Positions 15,406 through 26,484 of a DNA stretch of 64,000 nt are shown piece by piece. The stretch's first letter is position 1. The number at the start of each line of letters is the position of its first letter. The DNA is from Schistosoma haematobium. Lineage: Eukaryota; Platyhelminthes; Trematoda; Strigeidida; Schistosomatidae. The translations under genes were made by a program, and so were the position numbers. The notes beneath the pieces were generated by a model that was not told the origin of the DNA, made no database searches, and saw nothing but the letters and a program-made list of their open reading frames with translations. The stretch is taken from assembly GCF_000699445.3 (NCBI RefSeq), contig NC_067196.1:47843364-47907363 (forward strand), written 5' to 3'.

Positions 15406-18400
15406 TTACGTTTATGTCGATTTATGTTACTTTTTCCTCGACATCTTGTGTATCCTTGAATTACACTGTTAATTCAGTCTGAACACAAAATCGACATATA
15501 TTTCATGGATTCATCTCTTGACTTACATACATGAACATAATACATTGTAAATTTGGAGGTGTTGCATCCTATGGAGTAGATAGTTTGTGTAACCATTATT
15601 GTCTTCCTAGATAATATCATTTCAATAACTTGTATTATTGAAATATATACGATACCTTTAAGTATCTCATTATAAGTACGCACACCTATTCTTTACAAGG
15701 TATAACACTCTTAGGATTCATACTTAAAAGTCTGTTCCCCTAGTTTTTCATGATATCGTTTTATGGTGGAAATTTATTTCACATGCTTTTGTTGTCCCTA
15801 AATATGAAATGCCATTTTTTTCAATAATTAAGCAAATTTTGCAATTTTTTATTGTAAAATGTTTTTTATGTCATTTGAGCAAAAAGTAAATGACTTGTTT
15901 TTACCAATTAATTAACTAGTCATCTTCCCTTGTCTTCCCCCGACATTCTGAGATTCTAAGTTCCTCATAAGTTTTTTGTTTTTATTTCACTAATTTATAT
16001 TTTCTCGAGTAGAGTCCTCATTGCCTAATCTTTCCTATTACTACCGATATTGTTACTACTTCTACTGTTCTGGGATTTGACCTGACAGTTTCATTTTTCT
16101 GTGTTAATGGACTATAACAACTTAAACCCATGTACATATGTACTAGGCTCCACGTTGTAACTGACTGAATTTTATTCTGAATATCAGTTTGCATGATATT
16201 TATGCATAAGTGCATTATAGTCAATGCAGTAACAACTGTTTATTAGTAAATAATTTAAAATGTTTACTTAGCCCACATGTATACAATGTGTAATGTATGC
16301 GTTTTTAATGGATTATAGACGCTACTTGAAAGGTATTTCAACTTCAAATTAATATAATTTGTTTCCAATAAAACTATATATTTCTACAGCAGATATAGTT
16401 TTCTTAGGAGTTTATAAAATGCCTGTCTTATTTTAGTTTCAGAATAGTCCATATTTTTGGTGAATAATTGTTTTATAATTAGTTAGTATACGTATTAAAC
16501 TTTAACTTACTCTTCTAATTTTATTTAATTTATCTTAAGAATGCATTCACTCAGAAGAAGTCATGAACAGTATAACTCAAAGAATTTTTCACCTCATTTA
16601 TCAACTTCCAGTCCTGTACCTGAAGACTTATTTAATGAATTAGATAAAGACGAAGATCGTGAAATTGTAGAGTCAATCGAAGCTGTTATGAAAGCAGCAT
16701 CATATGATTCAAATAGTCCAAAAGAAACAAAACCAAAGCATCAAAATACAGAATGCAATCCTTCCAACATTACTTCATATCGTAACACTACTTTATTGGT
16801 TGATGTCCCTGATGTACCTTGTCATTCAAAGGATTTCAAGCAGCAATATATAGATGGTTCAAGGTAATACTGCATTTTTATTTCTCCCCTGAAATTATTA
16901 TTACCTCTTTTGTCATATTATTTTAGGGTCGATAACTATTTCATCTATATGATGAATTGTTCCCTAGTTGTAAATTATTGGTATTACGAATTAAAAGTAT
17001 ATTTTTTACAAAGTTCTGTGATGTTTATCTTCGGTAGTCATTTGTTCAAGTTTTCCCATTGACGATACTATAAAAAGAACTTAGAACTATAGAGATTTGT
17101 TTTCCATATTGTGATCTCAAAAACAAAGTGGACGATTACCAGTACAAGTACGAAACAAGTTGATGAGAAACAGCATATTAAACGGGAATGTTTAGTTAAT
17201 TACTTTAGCGAACAGCTCGATATATCTACAACTTAATATCAGTTGTCTAACACTCTGCTTTTACTTAAATCGAACATTGATCCTGGTCACCTAGTGTTTT
17301 TCGAATTTGAGATGATTGTGCAAAATTTGACACGGGACAAAGGTGCGTGATATTGTGATTTTTCGTTCCAATTATTTATTACTGTTTTCAGCTTGTGCGA
17401 ATAGCATTGAATAGTTCCCGTGGTATTTCCAAACATTATTTTTCAGTTTAAACTTTTGTTAATCAAATTAGCTTCTTCATTTAGAAATTAGAGATTTAAG
17501 AATCACATAAAAATCCAGTTATAAATTCATATCTTTTATGGAATATTTCAATAGTCTTTTTAGAATGAACTCTTAGGTCAATTATTTTCATTCTCTCATT
17601 TCTATATTTGATCTCTTACATACTTTATACATAACTTTATGAATGTTCTGTCTTCTTAACACTAAATACTTTTTTGTTATAGTATCGATTAATATTTTAA
17701 TATATAATATACAAACTTTGTCAACTATATTAGTTCTTATGTTAACTATGTGGTTGTATTCATCGGTTTATTAGGATTTCCCAACCTAGTGTTTACAAGC
17801 AAACTCAAAATAGTACTAGATCATCAGAATTTCATGGAAATATACACGTCTCTTCTGGAAACTCTCATCTTCGTGGTAATATGGGCTCTCAACCTCAACC
17901 ACAGTATCCTTTTGAACAACTTATTGAACTCAATCGAAATGATACCCAACAAGAAAAACCTCATTCATATACACCTGATATGAACTTTGTTAGTTCTTCT
18001 TTACATGATCCACTCCAAGTTTTGGCCGATACAACATTTCAAGATACACATAGAAAGCAAATATTTCCTTCAACCGTATCTAGCAATGTTCGTGTTATGC
18101 CTACACAAGGATCGATAATGTCGACATCATCACTTTCAACAGAGACTCCAACACCAACTGCCACTCCTACACCAACTCCTGAACAAACCTCTCAGTTTCA
18201 GGGATGTAATAAAAATGCTGGTGATAGTGATAATTCTTTAAATCAAGCGCCTTGGTTTCAAGCTATGCTACCCAGAGAAATAGCATTTGAATTGCTCGCT
18301 AAAGAAGAGGTATCGATTTTTTTCTCGGTTAAAGATAATAAAGTATCACATTATTTGAAGAACATTAAGTATACTGAATAATATATATTTTATTTCTAAC

Positions 18401-21400
18401 TAAATGTTTTCATGAATTATTCCATACAGTTAGTTCCCTTTGAATAAAGCCAAAACGTTCATTGGGGCTGAATAGTATGAATTCATTATATTTCATAATT
18501 TCTTTTCATTTGCTTATAATAGTGTTCGTATTAACATTAGAATATGATATAATATTAGGTAATAGATTTTAGTGACCGAAAGAATCCGAATAACGACGAC
18601 TGTCAGTAATAACCATATATACATGCATAATTTGTCTTGATACAAAATGTATATGCACACAATCATTTGTACCGACGTAATATTGTAAAGCTAACTGTAT
18701 GTTTACTTGTATAGAGTTAAAGAACATAATCACACACCTGTTTGATCCATTTTCCCCCGTTCTAAAGCCATTGATTAATTTGTTTAACAGTTTATACATT
18801 AACTACGATATTCTGCAAATTTGTGTGGTCTCAACTGAAGAGATTTTACAGTTTATGTTTGTTCGTAAATTCATTGTAGACTGACTAAGAGCAATGACTT
18901 CCTTTCAATAAATGAAAATGTGACCGCTTTACATAATAGCTCTGTGGAATAAAAAAATAATTCCTTATAGCTGAGATATATTAGTACAATCGAACTTTTT
19001 AGATGAATTATAGTAAACTGATGTTATTATCTGATACAGTGAAAAAATGGTTATCTCCCTAATAAGTATAGATGTTATTATTTCGTTTACTGGTATATGT
19101 ATGTTGTTTTAATTTATCTCTTGGTTTTTTATTTGTATTAGGTTTTATTCTCTAAGTAAGTAGAAATAAACTAATGTAACATTTAATTCCTTTGATTTTC
19201 TCCCTAATGAGTTTTTTCTTCCTTTTCAGGTTGGCAGCTTTTTAGTTCGCAACAGCGCTACTCATCCTGGTTGTTGTGCTTTATCTGTTCGAGTGCCAAA
19301 TAAGGATAATCCTATAGGAATAACCCATTACTTAATACAAAAAACGAATCGAGGCGTTCGGTTAAAGGTCAGATATTTTTTCCTAGTGTGTATCTTAATT
19401 GTTCATATTTTTCAGTAGCGTTGATACTTTTTAAAACATTGTTTTTCTATGATTTCCCAGTTTACTAGCTGTTATTCAATTCATATTTGCGTTTCATCCA
19501 TCAATAAAACCCACTTCTATTACAAGTAATGAATTAGTAATAGTCGGTTTTCTTATTAATGTGATTCAATGGACATACATGCCAATAAGTATTGGTTGAG
19601 TATATTTGGAAGATTCATTGTCTTTCGAATGTTTTTCGCACTTTCAGGTAGCAATACAATGTTCCATATTTTGTCAGTGATCCTTTCAAATGTTATAATA
19701 AGAGTGGCTATATTTTGAAATAATAGACGAAAAACCGTGTGACATTTATTCAGTCTAATTATTTAGGGAAATCTTGAAATGGTATCCACATTGCACATAC
19801 CTTCTGGGTGTACTTCTTTAAGATTTACAGATCAATAGCATCTCTTAATGTATATATTAATGAGTTAAGATTGTTTGAAATTAGAAATCAGTGTTAACCC
19901 AAGAAAATATAGTCATTTAACCAAGGGGCTAATTAAAGATTAATATGTGCTCAGTAGCATGCATTTGTGGTGAATTTTGAACTATTTTAAAGTATTTAAT
20001 TAGCCTTTCATATTTGAATCTATCTTATCGAAATAGTTTACACTCAAGTAATGTGACAAACTTTTAACCTTATTGCAATTTATACATGTGAGTCTAATCA
20101 GTAATGTTTGAGTTTCTTGTATTGTATGTAGTTATCAAGTTTTACATTTTTGACGTCAACCACTGGTGGCGAGAGCAAATACAATTTACACTAATCAATT
20201 TAATTTAAATGCGATTCCGAATAATTAATGAAGCATAGAATGATAAAAACAAACAAGATGGATTGTTTCAGTGAAAATATCTGTTTTCAGTAAATTCGCT
20301 CAGTGAATTCCTTCCGTTTATTTAGGAAAAAAATATACTATGACGTAATAGTTACTTGTTAGTAATATAGTTAGATAACATTACATAAATATCGTACAGA
20401 GTTTCGCCTTTTATTTGATAGTCTAACTGTTCCTTAGAGTAACGTCTGGATTATATTTAATCATTTTCGTTAATTTAATTTTGAAAGTACTCTTTAAATT
20501 ATATTTACATTAATAAGTGAATGGTGTAACTAATTTTGCCCGGGGAAGTTTTATTAATATATTGCTTAGATTTATTTTAATCACTTTTCTCAGAACTGAA
20601 ATATCAGTGATAGTATTATATATGCATATATGTGTCAGGTTCTACGTTGCATATGACTGACTAACTAAGAATTTCTTCATGAATTCAAGAATCCCTGATA
20701 TCTGAAAAGTTTGGTGTTGCTGATTTACACAATGAATTTATTATATCCATTTGTTATACATATATTTTTCACTTTATAACTCAATTACATAAAGAAATCA
20801 AAATTTCAATACTTAGATTCATTCATGATAATAAAAGTTTTATGCATGTACCCGTAACTTGATAATAAAAAATTTTTATTGAGACAATGCTAATCTGATC
20901 ATTTTGTATGGGGTTTTCTTACATTGATATCTAGTGTAAGCATTTAGTTTAAAATATGCTTGTCTCTATTTTGTAGCGTTAGATTTATTCATATATTCAT
21001 AAGCTTACATTAATAAATGTATAAAGCTTACTTTTATACAAAATTTATCTTTAAAAGGGTTTGGACAAGGAGTGGCCATCCCTACAAGCTCTCGTTACTC
21101 ATTTGACTGTCATTCCAGAGATGCTTCCATGTCCTCTCAAGCTTCCACAATATACTGCTAATCCCATCTTTACACAGTTCGATCTGCAATTGACAAATGG
21201 CCCATCAGACGAAATTCCTAAGCAACATCGTAACTATAACATCAAATCATCACAAACAGAAGGGGGTGAAAATAATCGTGTCACCAACTCAGACTTATCC
21301 AGTCACCATCCCCAGCGTACACTTCATTCAGTCGCAGATCTTCCTTGTAGACCAGTCCTACCATCATGCGCTACTATTTCTCATTTCAGTCCTGCTAATC

Positions 21401-21858
21401 CTTTTGACCAAAACTTATCATCCCACAACATGATAGCAAAAGATCCACCTGTACTTGGCAGTTATCAAGTATCAGATTTATCACAATGCAAATCACAAAT
21501 GCCTAATTGGTTAATGAATCAATTAAATAATGATGATAATCATTCGTCAACTAAAAATTCAGCAGACAGTTCAAATCGAATATCATTGAAAACAGATTGT
21601 ATTCATTGGAAGCAGAACTCCGTAGATTTAGCATGTATTTCTCAGTCTGAGTACATAGATGAACAACGGTTTATGAATGAAACTAATAACAGAAATAATC
21701 GAAAATTAAGTTATACAACAAATGATTTATCAAAAAATAATGCTTATTTATTGCTAGATTACGCAGAAGAAGATGAAGATTATCAACGTTTGTCCGATTT
21801 TTCTTCCATATTGGCTGATTTAAATCTTGTGCATGAAAGACCTTTGACTAGTTGTTAG
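523..21858 (+). CDS. SH2D5-like: PTB-SH2 adaptor protein (SH2D5 / EGFR-adapter-like), 11 exons, about 1154 aa
   Basis: Exons: 523-576, 608-688, 745-801, 839-985, 7250-7824, 9997-10623, 11755-11880, 16540-16863, 17775-18309, 19230-19367, 21058-21858 (3465 nt with stop). All phases match and every intron is GT-AG. The start is the first ATG after an in-frame TAG at 517. Residues 19-136 form a PTB domain (YVGSFPVDEQ, MAHALRRISYATCD, CHVFVTE, IGNAFKFAYVRQ). Residues 824-918 form an SH2 domain (W824; GSFLVRNS with the phosphotyrosine-binding Arg849; HYLIQKTNRGVRLKG; LPCPLKLP) of tensin type. The linker holds a proline-rich LPPPPEFPPP (about 180-190), an Ala-rich helix (about 424-455) and a TPTP-type run before the SH2. 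There is no catalytic domain, so a cytoplasmic phosphotyrosine scaffold is likely. The PTB-then-SH2 order excludes tensin (SH2 then PTB). Shc also has this order, but the PTB motifs fit SH2D5/EGFRAP better. Exons 7 and 8 are the least certain. Confidence 0.85.
2239..2575 (+). mobile_element. Degenerate non-LTR retrotransposon ORF 3' end
   Basis: The + strand translation shows the conserved post-RT LINE block (RFTHLRSLISPDDLVADEI, then RIQKTRL) followed, after an internal deletion and frame breaks, by the terminal segment (ETLNDMAQSRLQWRRCIHSL). The usual region between these blocks is missing. The remains lie in sense orientation inside intron 4. The clade is uncertain (RTE/SR2-like). Confidence 0.65.
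2580..2700 (+). repeat. LINE 3' UTR/tail copy A
   Basis: It shares the order 'TTAATG...GGCAACT.GAAC..ATGTAC', then 'GTTCTACGTTG', then 'CTGACTG' with three other places in this gene. It directly follows the LINE ORF remains at 2239-2575, which suggests this family is that element's 3' UTR and tail. Confidence 0.55.
2818..2935 (+). repeat. Dispersed repeat R2, copy 1
   Basis: It has the landmarks GGTTTGGGC, AGCCCTCACACA, AAATGA, GTGACGCATAT, TTGGTG and TGCACTAAT in the same order as the copy at 4110-4225. It has an A-rich end with AATAAATGAATG. It may be the 3' part of a SINE or LINE; the family is not identified. Confidence 0.55.
3205..3363 (+). repeat. LINE 3' UTR/tail copy B
   Basis: Same landmark order as copy A: pyrimidine-rich lead, 'TGCTAATGGGG', 'GGCAACTTGAACCGATGTAC', 'GAGTTCTACG' and a terminal TGAACTGACTGACT. 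No coding part remains. Confidence 0.5.
4110..4225 (+). repeat. Dispersed repeat R2, copy 2
   Basis: Second copy of the 2818-2935 family. It keeps an internal CACCCGGGCAGTATCA segment that copy 1 lacks, and ends in an A-rich tail (AAAATAAAAAAATAAC). Confidence 0.55.
7825..9996 (+). other. Intron 5 of the PTB-SH2 gene
   Basis: Donor GTGAGT at 7825, acceptor TTTGGTAG at 9989-9996. It is phase 2. It contains a TA microsatellite (7894-7948) and otherwise only AT-rich sequence without recognisable coding. Confidence 0.65.
7894..7948. repeat. (TA)n microsatellite
   Basis: About 27 uninterrupted TA dinucleotides in intron 5. An open frame running through it is a low-complexity artefact. Confidence 0.95.
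10624..11754 (+). other. Intron 6 of the PTB-SH2 gene
   Basis: Donor GTACGT at 10624. The acceptor is taken as GAACAAG at 11754 because every phase after the nearer TTTAG (11735-11739) meets a stop codon. Nothing else is recognised in it. Confidence 0.5.
13232..13545 (-). repeat. Probable retroposed 3' end with AATAAA and (AAT)n tail
   Basis: On the - strand an open frame of 88 codons (13541-13275; ends near RPRRKKRKLVEIL) is followed by TGTAACAAAAATATAA, AATAAAGCTG and a clean (ATA)n run (13232-13248 on +). A polyadenylation signal next to a simple-sequence tail suggests a 5'-truncated retroposed insertion. The family is not recognised. Confidence 0.4.
15317..15402. repeat. (TC)n(TA)n compound microsatellite
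   Basis: Twelve TC dinucleotides pass directly into about 31 TA dinucleotides, inside intron 7. Confidence 0.95.
15995..16180 (+). repeat. LINE 3' UTR/tail copy C
   Basis: Landmarks: CCTAATCTTTCC, TTACTACTTCTACT, GTGTTAATGGA, CAACTTAAACCCATGTAC, GGCTCCACGTTGTAACTGACTGA. Same order as copies A and B, so a third diverged copy in this gene. Confidence 0.5.
16864..17774 (+). other. Intron 8 of the PTB-SH2 gene
   Basis: Donor GTAATA at 16864, acceptor TTTATTAG at 17767-17774. AT-rich, nothing recognised. Confidence 0.6.
18310..19229 (+). other. Intron 9 of the PTB-SH2 gene
   Basis: Donor GTATCG at 18310, acceptor CCTTTTCAG at 19221-19229. It is phase 0 and splits the SH2 domain before the FLVR strand. 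Nothing else recognised. Confidence 0.75.
19368..21057 (+). other. Intron 10 of the PTB-SH2 gene
   Basis: Donor GTCAGA at 19368, acceptor TTAAAAG at 21051-21057. It is phase 0. It carries a partial LINE-tail copy near 20600-20675. Confidence 0.7.
20600..20675 (+). repeat. LINE 3' tail copy D (partial)
   Basis: Only the terminal part is present: ATATGTGTCAGGTTCTACGT, then TGACTGACTAAC. Confidence 0.35.
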
Positions 21859-24800
21859 TGGGACTTTTCCAATCATACTACTTACATTATACTATTTGTT
21901 AATATTTATTCTATATTAAATTCATTTCAGCCACATCATTCGTATTCTATCATAGCTACTTTCATAGTTCATAATTTGTATATTGAAGAAGTAAAATGGT
22001 CTATTTACGACATAACTTTATTTATTTATTTCTCTTTGAATCACTGAATTAAAATGTTTGGTAGTAGTTTTTTATTATGTACAATGGTTCAAACTACCAT
22101 CACCATAATTCTCAATAAGCTCACATGAAATTGTATCTGTTTTTACATGAATACAATATTAATGTGTTTATCTCATATCTTTCATTTGTCTTATTTGCCA
22201 TTCCTAATGGTTGTTGTTATTACATGAATGTCAGGTTAGGTTACTTAAATTATTTTGCTACCTCTGTTGGATAATATTCTGTTATTGGTTTCTTATTGTT
22301 GTTTTCTCTGTGTAATATATAAACTGGGAGACTTATTTGCCATTCGTCTTAGTTAGATCTTTGCCTGCAGATAATATATACAACCACGAGCCCAAACTTC
22401 TATAAATATATCGTGTTCTAGTTCTTATCATTATTACAATGCATAAAAGAGATTTTCTAATTTGGCCTTCCTTATTTGTATGCAAGTCTTTTGTTTTCGT
22501 TTCGTTTTTTTGCTTACTTCTCTGTTGTCACTTCAGATCATACAAAAAACTCATTATGAGACAATGACAGAATGAGATTCCTCAAAAATATATATAAACA
22601 CAAAATCCCTTTGTTTTTTTTGACAATATTTTACCTTGGTAACGGTAGTTACAACTATATACAGCTTATATTCAGGATAACATGTTACGTGAAACTAAAC
22701 TGGGGACGTCGACCACTGTAATTTTGTTTATTGACTTAAGGCTAATGTTGTCCTCTTCATGCGGCCAAAACAATGTATTGCTCCACAGTTTAAGGAAAGC
22801 GCATGGTCAAATAAAATGTCCCCTCTGGGTGGGAAAATTAAGTCTTTAAATCCTCTAGTAGGACGTTACAATGTTAGTAATAAGGTACTATGCTAACAGA
22901 GGTTCTCAGTATTCGCTTTTATTAGTCGACCTGCATTTATAAACAAGTCTTTTAACGTATGAACTTCGATATATTGAAATATGGATCTCAGCTAGCAAGC
23001 GCAAGTTTAAAGTTGGTATCGCATATTACGACAAACTGAATGGTTCCTGTTCACAACTAATCAGTGAAACGCTTCAAATTTGCTCTCTCCTCAAATGACA
23101 GTTAACCTTGGTGCATCTCAATATCTTGGTTAGAAATATTTCATATACACCTTCCTTAAATTAAAGAGTCTCCTTACCTTTGACTTACATCATTTGCAGG
23201 TAAAATTACAACATTCTACAAAGTTGATATCAACAAATATGCAAAGGATGAAAACGAAAAAAACTATAACGGCTGTTAAGTCAATTCTTACCTAAGTTTG
23301 TGGATAAGAATCGACATTATATTATACTCAGAAAGATCCTCTGCGGGTAATCGTTGATGCTATAAGGCACAGGTTTTGTCAGGATTCTGATTGCATTGAC
23401 ATTTATTAACTGGATATAGTTGTTTTTTATCTCATAAACTTGCCACTCTTCATATTCAACTGAGTCATAAGTTTTCTTTATATAAGAGATGTTACGATAT
23501 AGTAAAAAAACAGCCGCACAGACGGGAGTTTTTTGAAGATAGTCTTATCGATTCATTAATGATATTACACACCATTAAAAATTGTGCTACAGCTTTAGTA
23601 GCCATCAAACAGAGAGAGCACTGATATTTAGGCATGTAGATTTTTACCAACCAGCAGTCAAATACGCACCAGACTGTTGTTACTTGTGTTACAGATTAAA
23701 ATACATCTATTACTTTTGCTATGCGAGCATGTTTCATATCCATATGACGACATCACATAAAATACCATGAAAGGACGGATGTTTCGATCACGTGGAAACT
23801 CGGTCAGAGTAATGTGCCAATGTGATTACTAAGCCAGTCATACGAAATGTATGATTCGGAACATATATACGTGGGTTTAATTTGTTTCATTGTATCAGCA
23901 CATTGAGATGAAATTACAAAGGTAGTACTAGTGATAACAATACCAGTGGTAAAAAGGATCAGGCTTAGATAACGATTCGAGAAAAAACGCGGGAGATTGG
24001 TCGGGTTCAAGGTTGATTTCGGAAAAGTGCGACCAGGAAATTGCTTTCTTCTATTGCTCTCAGGCTATTCAGTGGTAATATCTTTCACCAACAAGTTCGA
24101 TTCAATGAATCAGACCATTAACTTGAGATTTTCTATCACTAACGCACCAAGACTTCAGGATTTAAATGAAGTGTGCAAGCAGTGATTATACACTTCAGTA
24201 ATGGATAGTTTAATGCTCCAATACTTTTAGGAATTATGTTGAACCTACCAAATAATCAACTTAATTGATATCTCATCACCGTCACTGAGTGTTAGGATTG
24301 TGCATTCACCTCTTTATAGCTAGATTACTAGGAGCTCATATTTATGGAGCTGATTTTTACATACGATGTCTTAGGACGAATTCAATTTAAATAATAGTAT
24401 TTCGATTAAAATGATTCACCTAGTTTCCAAGACTTGTGTTTTCTATTCACCTGGATTTTCCAGCACCCATAACCCTAAATCGACTGATTCTAACTACCTC
24501 CCATCATATGACTGTATATCTTCAGATACAGTATTGTTATTTACTTCATAAACACTACGATCCCATGCATAAAAATGACTCGTGCTCGTCATTTTTCTTT
24601 TCATCCGTTAAAACCACCTGATCGGTGTCAACTGAGTTTATTTTATTCATATCTTAAATTACAAGGGACTTTCTTAGTTTTAAATCAAGGTAGGCGATGA
24701 TTGTAAGTGTAATATATAGCTCCTGATAGGAGTGGGACCTTTAATACAGAGGTAATAGGAGCTGTATTCACATAATGGCTAGTAACAAGTACATGTCATA

Positions 24801-26484
24801 TGCCAACCTCTGCCTATATTAGATTACAAGTAGATGTCTATAAATAATCACGGTTCAGTGATGCGGTCATCCACTGGATATACATTCTTGGCCTTATTAG
24901 AAACTAAACAAGTGAAGGCAAAATCTACACTATGCACGATAAGAGAAAATTATAACCATATTCTGAACGGTATAGTAGTTGAAGATTTACTAAGGCGATT
25001 TTTGGCAAGATAACAGCCAGTTATTCTTTAAAAGCTGATATTGTATGCATTTACCCATACAGACTACATGTAAGGACACCTGGAAATTTTACGCTTCCGA
25101 TTTTTCAGAGCTTAGTTAAAAGTCTGTCATAGGATCCTGTGGTATACAATGACTTCACTAACCCAATACATGAATCTCAATATACCACAGTAGCTAAATA
25201 CAGTCTCACTTATAACCCTTTTACTTAATCCTGTTTAACTAAAAACTGGAGAATATTGTTAATGGACAGACCCAACTGAACTAGTAAGTGTACTACGCAG
25301 ATTTAAACCACATAACACTTGTTATTTCATAAACGGTAGGGACCATACATTCGCAAAATATGAAATGTAGAGAAAGTAATTTACTGTTGGAATGAAAGCG
25401 AATCCCTTTAATGCACCAAAAGCCGACCATCAATTTTTTCGACTGCACACTGCATTACTTTTCATACATCCGTTTGACGCATTATAAACTATATTTCTGA
25501 ATGCGAAAACATCAAGCCAAAACAATTTTAGGAGTCATTCTAATATCAAAAATGCCTAGGGTAAGAAGACTCAATAAACAAATAAAATCTAAGTAACATA
25601 TGTCGCTGAAGTAGAAATCAGTTGCGTAAGACAATGTCAGTAAAAAGCTTTGTATAAAATACATCAGCAAAACTAAACGAGTAATACGATGTGAAATTCA
25701 GATTATCCGCATTGTTACTGCTTTTGAGCAAATCAGAAGTCAATGCTCAAAAAAACTCATTGGGTAAGTTAAAGTTTTGATGATAATGTTTTAGTTCATT
25801 TGAATTTACTTAGTTTCAACCTTTCCACATGGTCTTCTTATTCGGAACTGTCATCGGTGTGAAATTGAAAGTCGCCAAGGTGTTGAATACCCTGTTTGAA
25901 GATTACATTCTTATAACATCTACAAGACTTACACTTATCTTTGGGTGTAACTAGAGTACAATTCTCCCCCCTTCATATTAAACTGCAGCTAACATGGTGA
26001 AACACTTATCCAAGATGCGAAATTTAATAATGTGCAGTCACAAAAGACGGATTCTTAAAAATATTTTATTTTCTGGAACCTAACATGAATTCGTTGAAAG
26101 ATTATTTTTAAAAATCATCCAAAAATTCAAGACTTGACTAATAAACAATAATACAACTAGGTAACTGACTTCAAATAAAACTGTTAGGGCGTAAATTACA
26201 ATGAAGACCATAATTTACACTAGTATGTACAGAAGTAACCCAATTGATTACCAATAAACATATTTAAGAGTAGTTACTGAAAGCTTTTGTAGGTTATGCA
26301 TTTTGTATGGAGAATGGAAAGACTAGAAATGAATGTGAGCATTTGAAGATGATCAATAAAATCGCCCTAACAACAAAATGTTGATGCAAGCATCGAAAGA
26401 CAAAGGTAAGTTGGAACTAAGTTTAGGAACATAAATAGATCTCGATATTTTTGTTGATATGCATTAGTACCATGAGGTGTATCT
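21859..26484. other. Intergenic region between convergent genes
   Basis: 3' UTRs of both genes presumably end here. ATTAAA at 21915-21920 and 22048-22053 are candidate + strand polyadenylation signals. TTTATT at 26065-26070 (AATAAA on -) is one for the kinase gene. Short open frames at 23582-24621 have no recognisable domain, and I see no RNA gene. Confidence 0.5.

Larger units (their letters stand above)
11881..16539 (+). other. Intron 7 of the PTB-SH2 gene
   Basis: Donor GTGAGT at 11881, acceptor CTTAAG at 16534-16539. It holds a retroelement-like 3' end with an (ATA)n tail (13232-13545, - strand), a CT/TA microsatellite (15317-15402) and a LINE-tail copy (15995-16180). Confidence 0.6.
18253..21147 (+). 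other. SH2 domain coding segment (exons 9-11)
   Basis: The SH2 domain runs from Trp824 in exon 9 through exon 10 (strands B-D, with the FLVR Arg849) to the Pro after LPCPLKL in exon 11. All three pieces join in phase 0. The key phosphotyrosine-binding Arg is present, so the domain is probably functional. About 236 residues of Ser/Asn-rich tail follow before the TAG at 21856-21858. Confidence 0.85.

Noticed and set aside
18310..18381. Continuation of exon 9 to a stop at 18381
   Set aside because: It would truncate the SH2 domain before the FLVR strand; splicing at 18310 to 19230 restores a complete SH2.
19368..21057. Intron 10 being 1690 nt, the same as the array unit length
   Set aside because: The sequences are unrelated; this is a coincidence of length.
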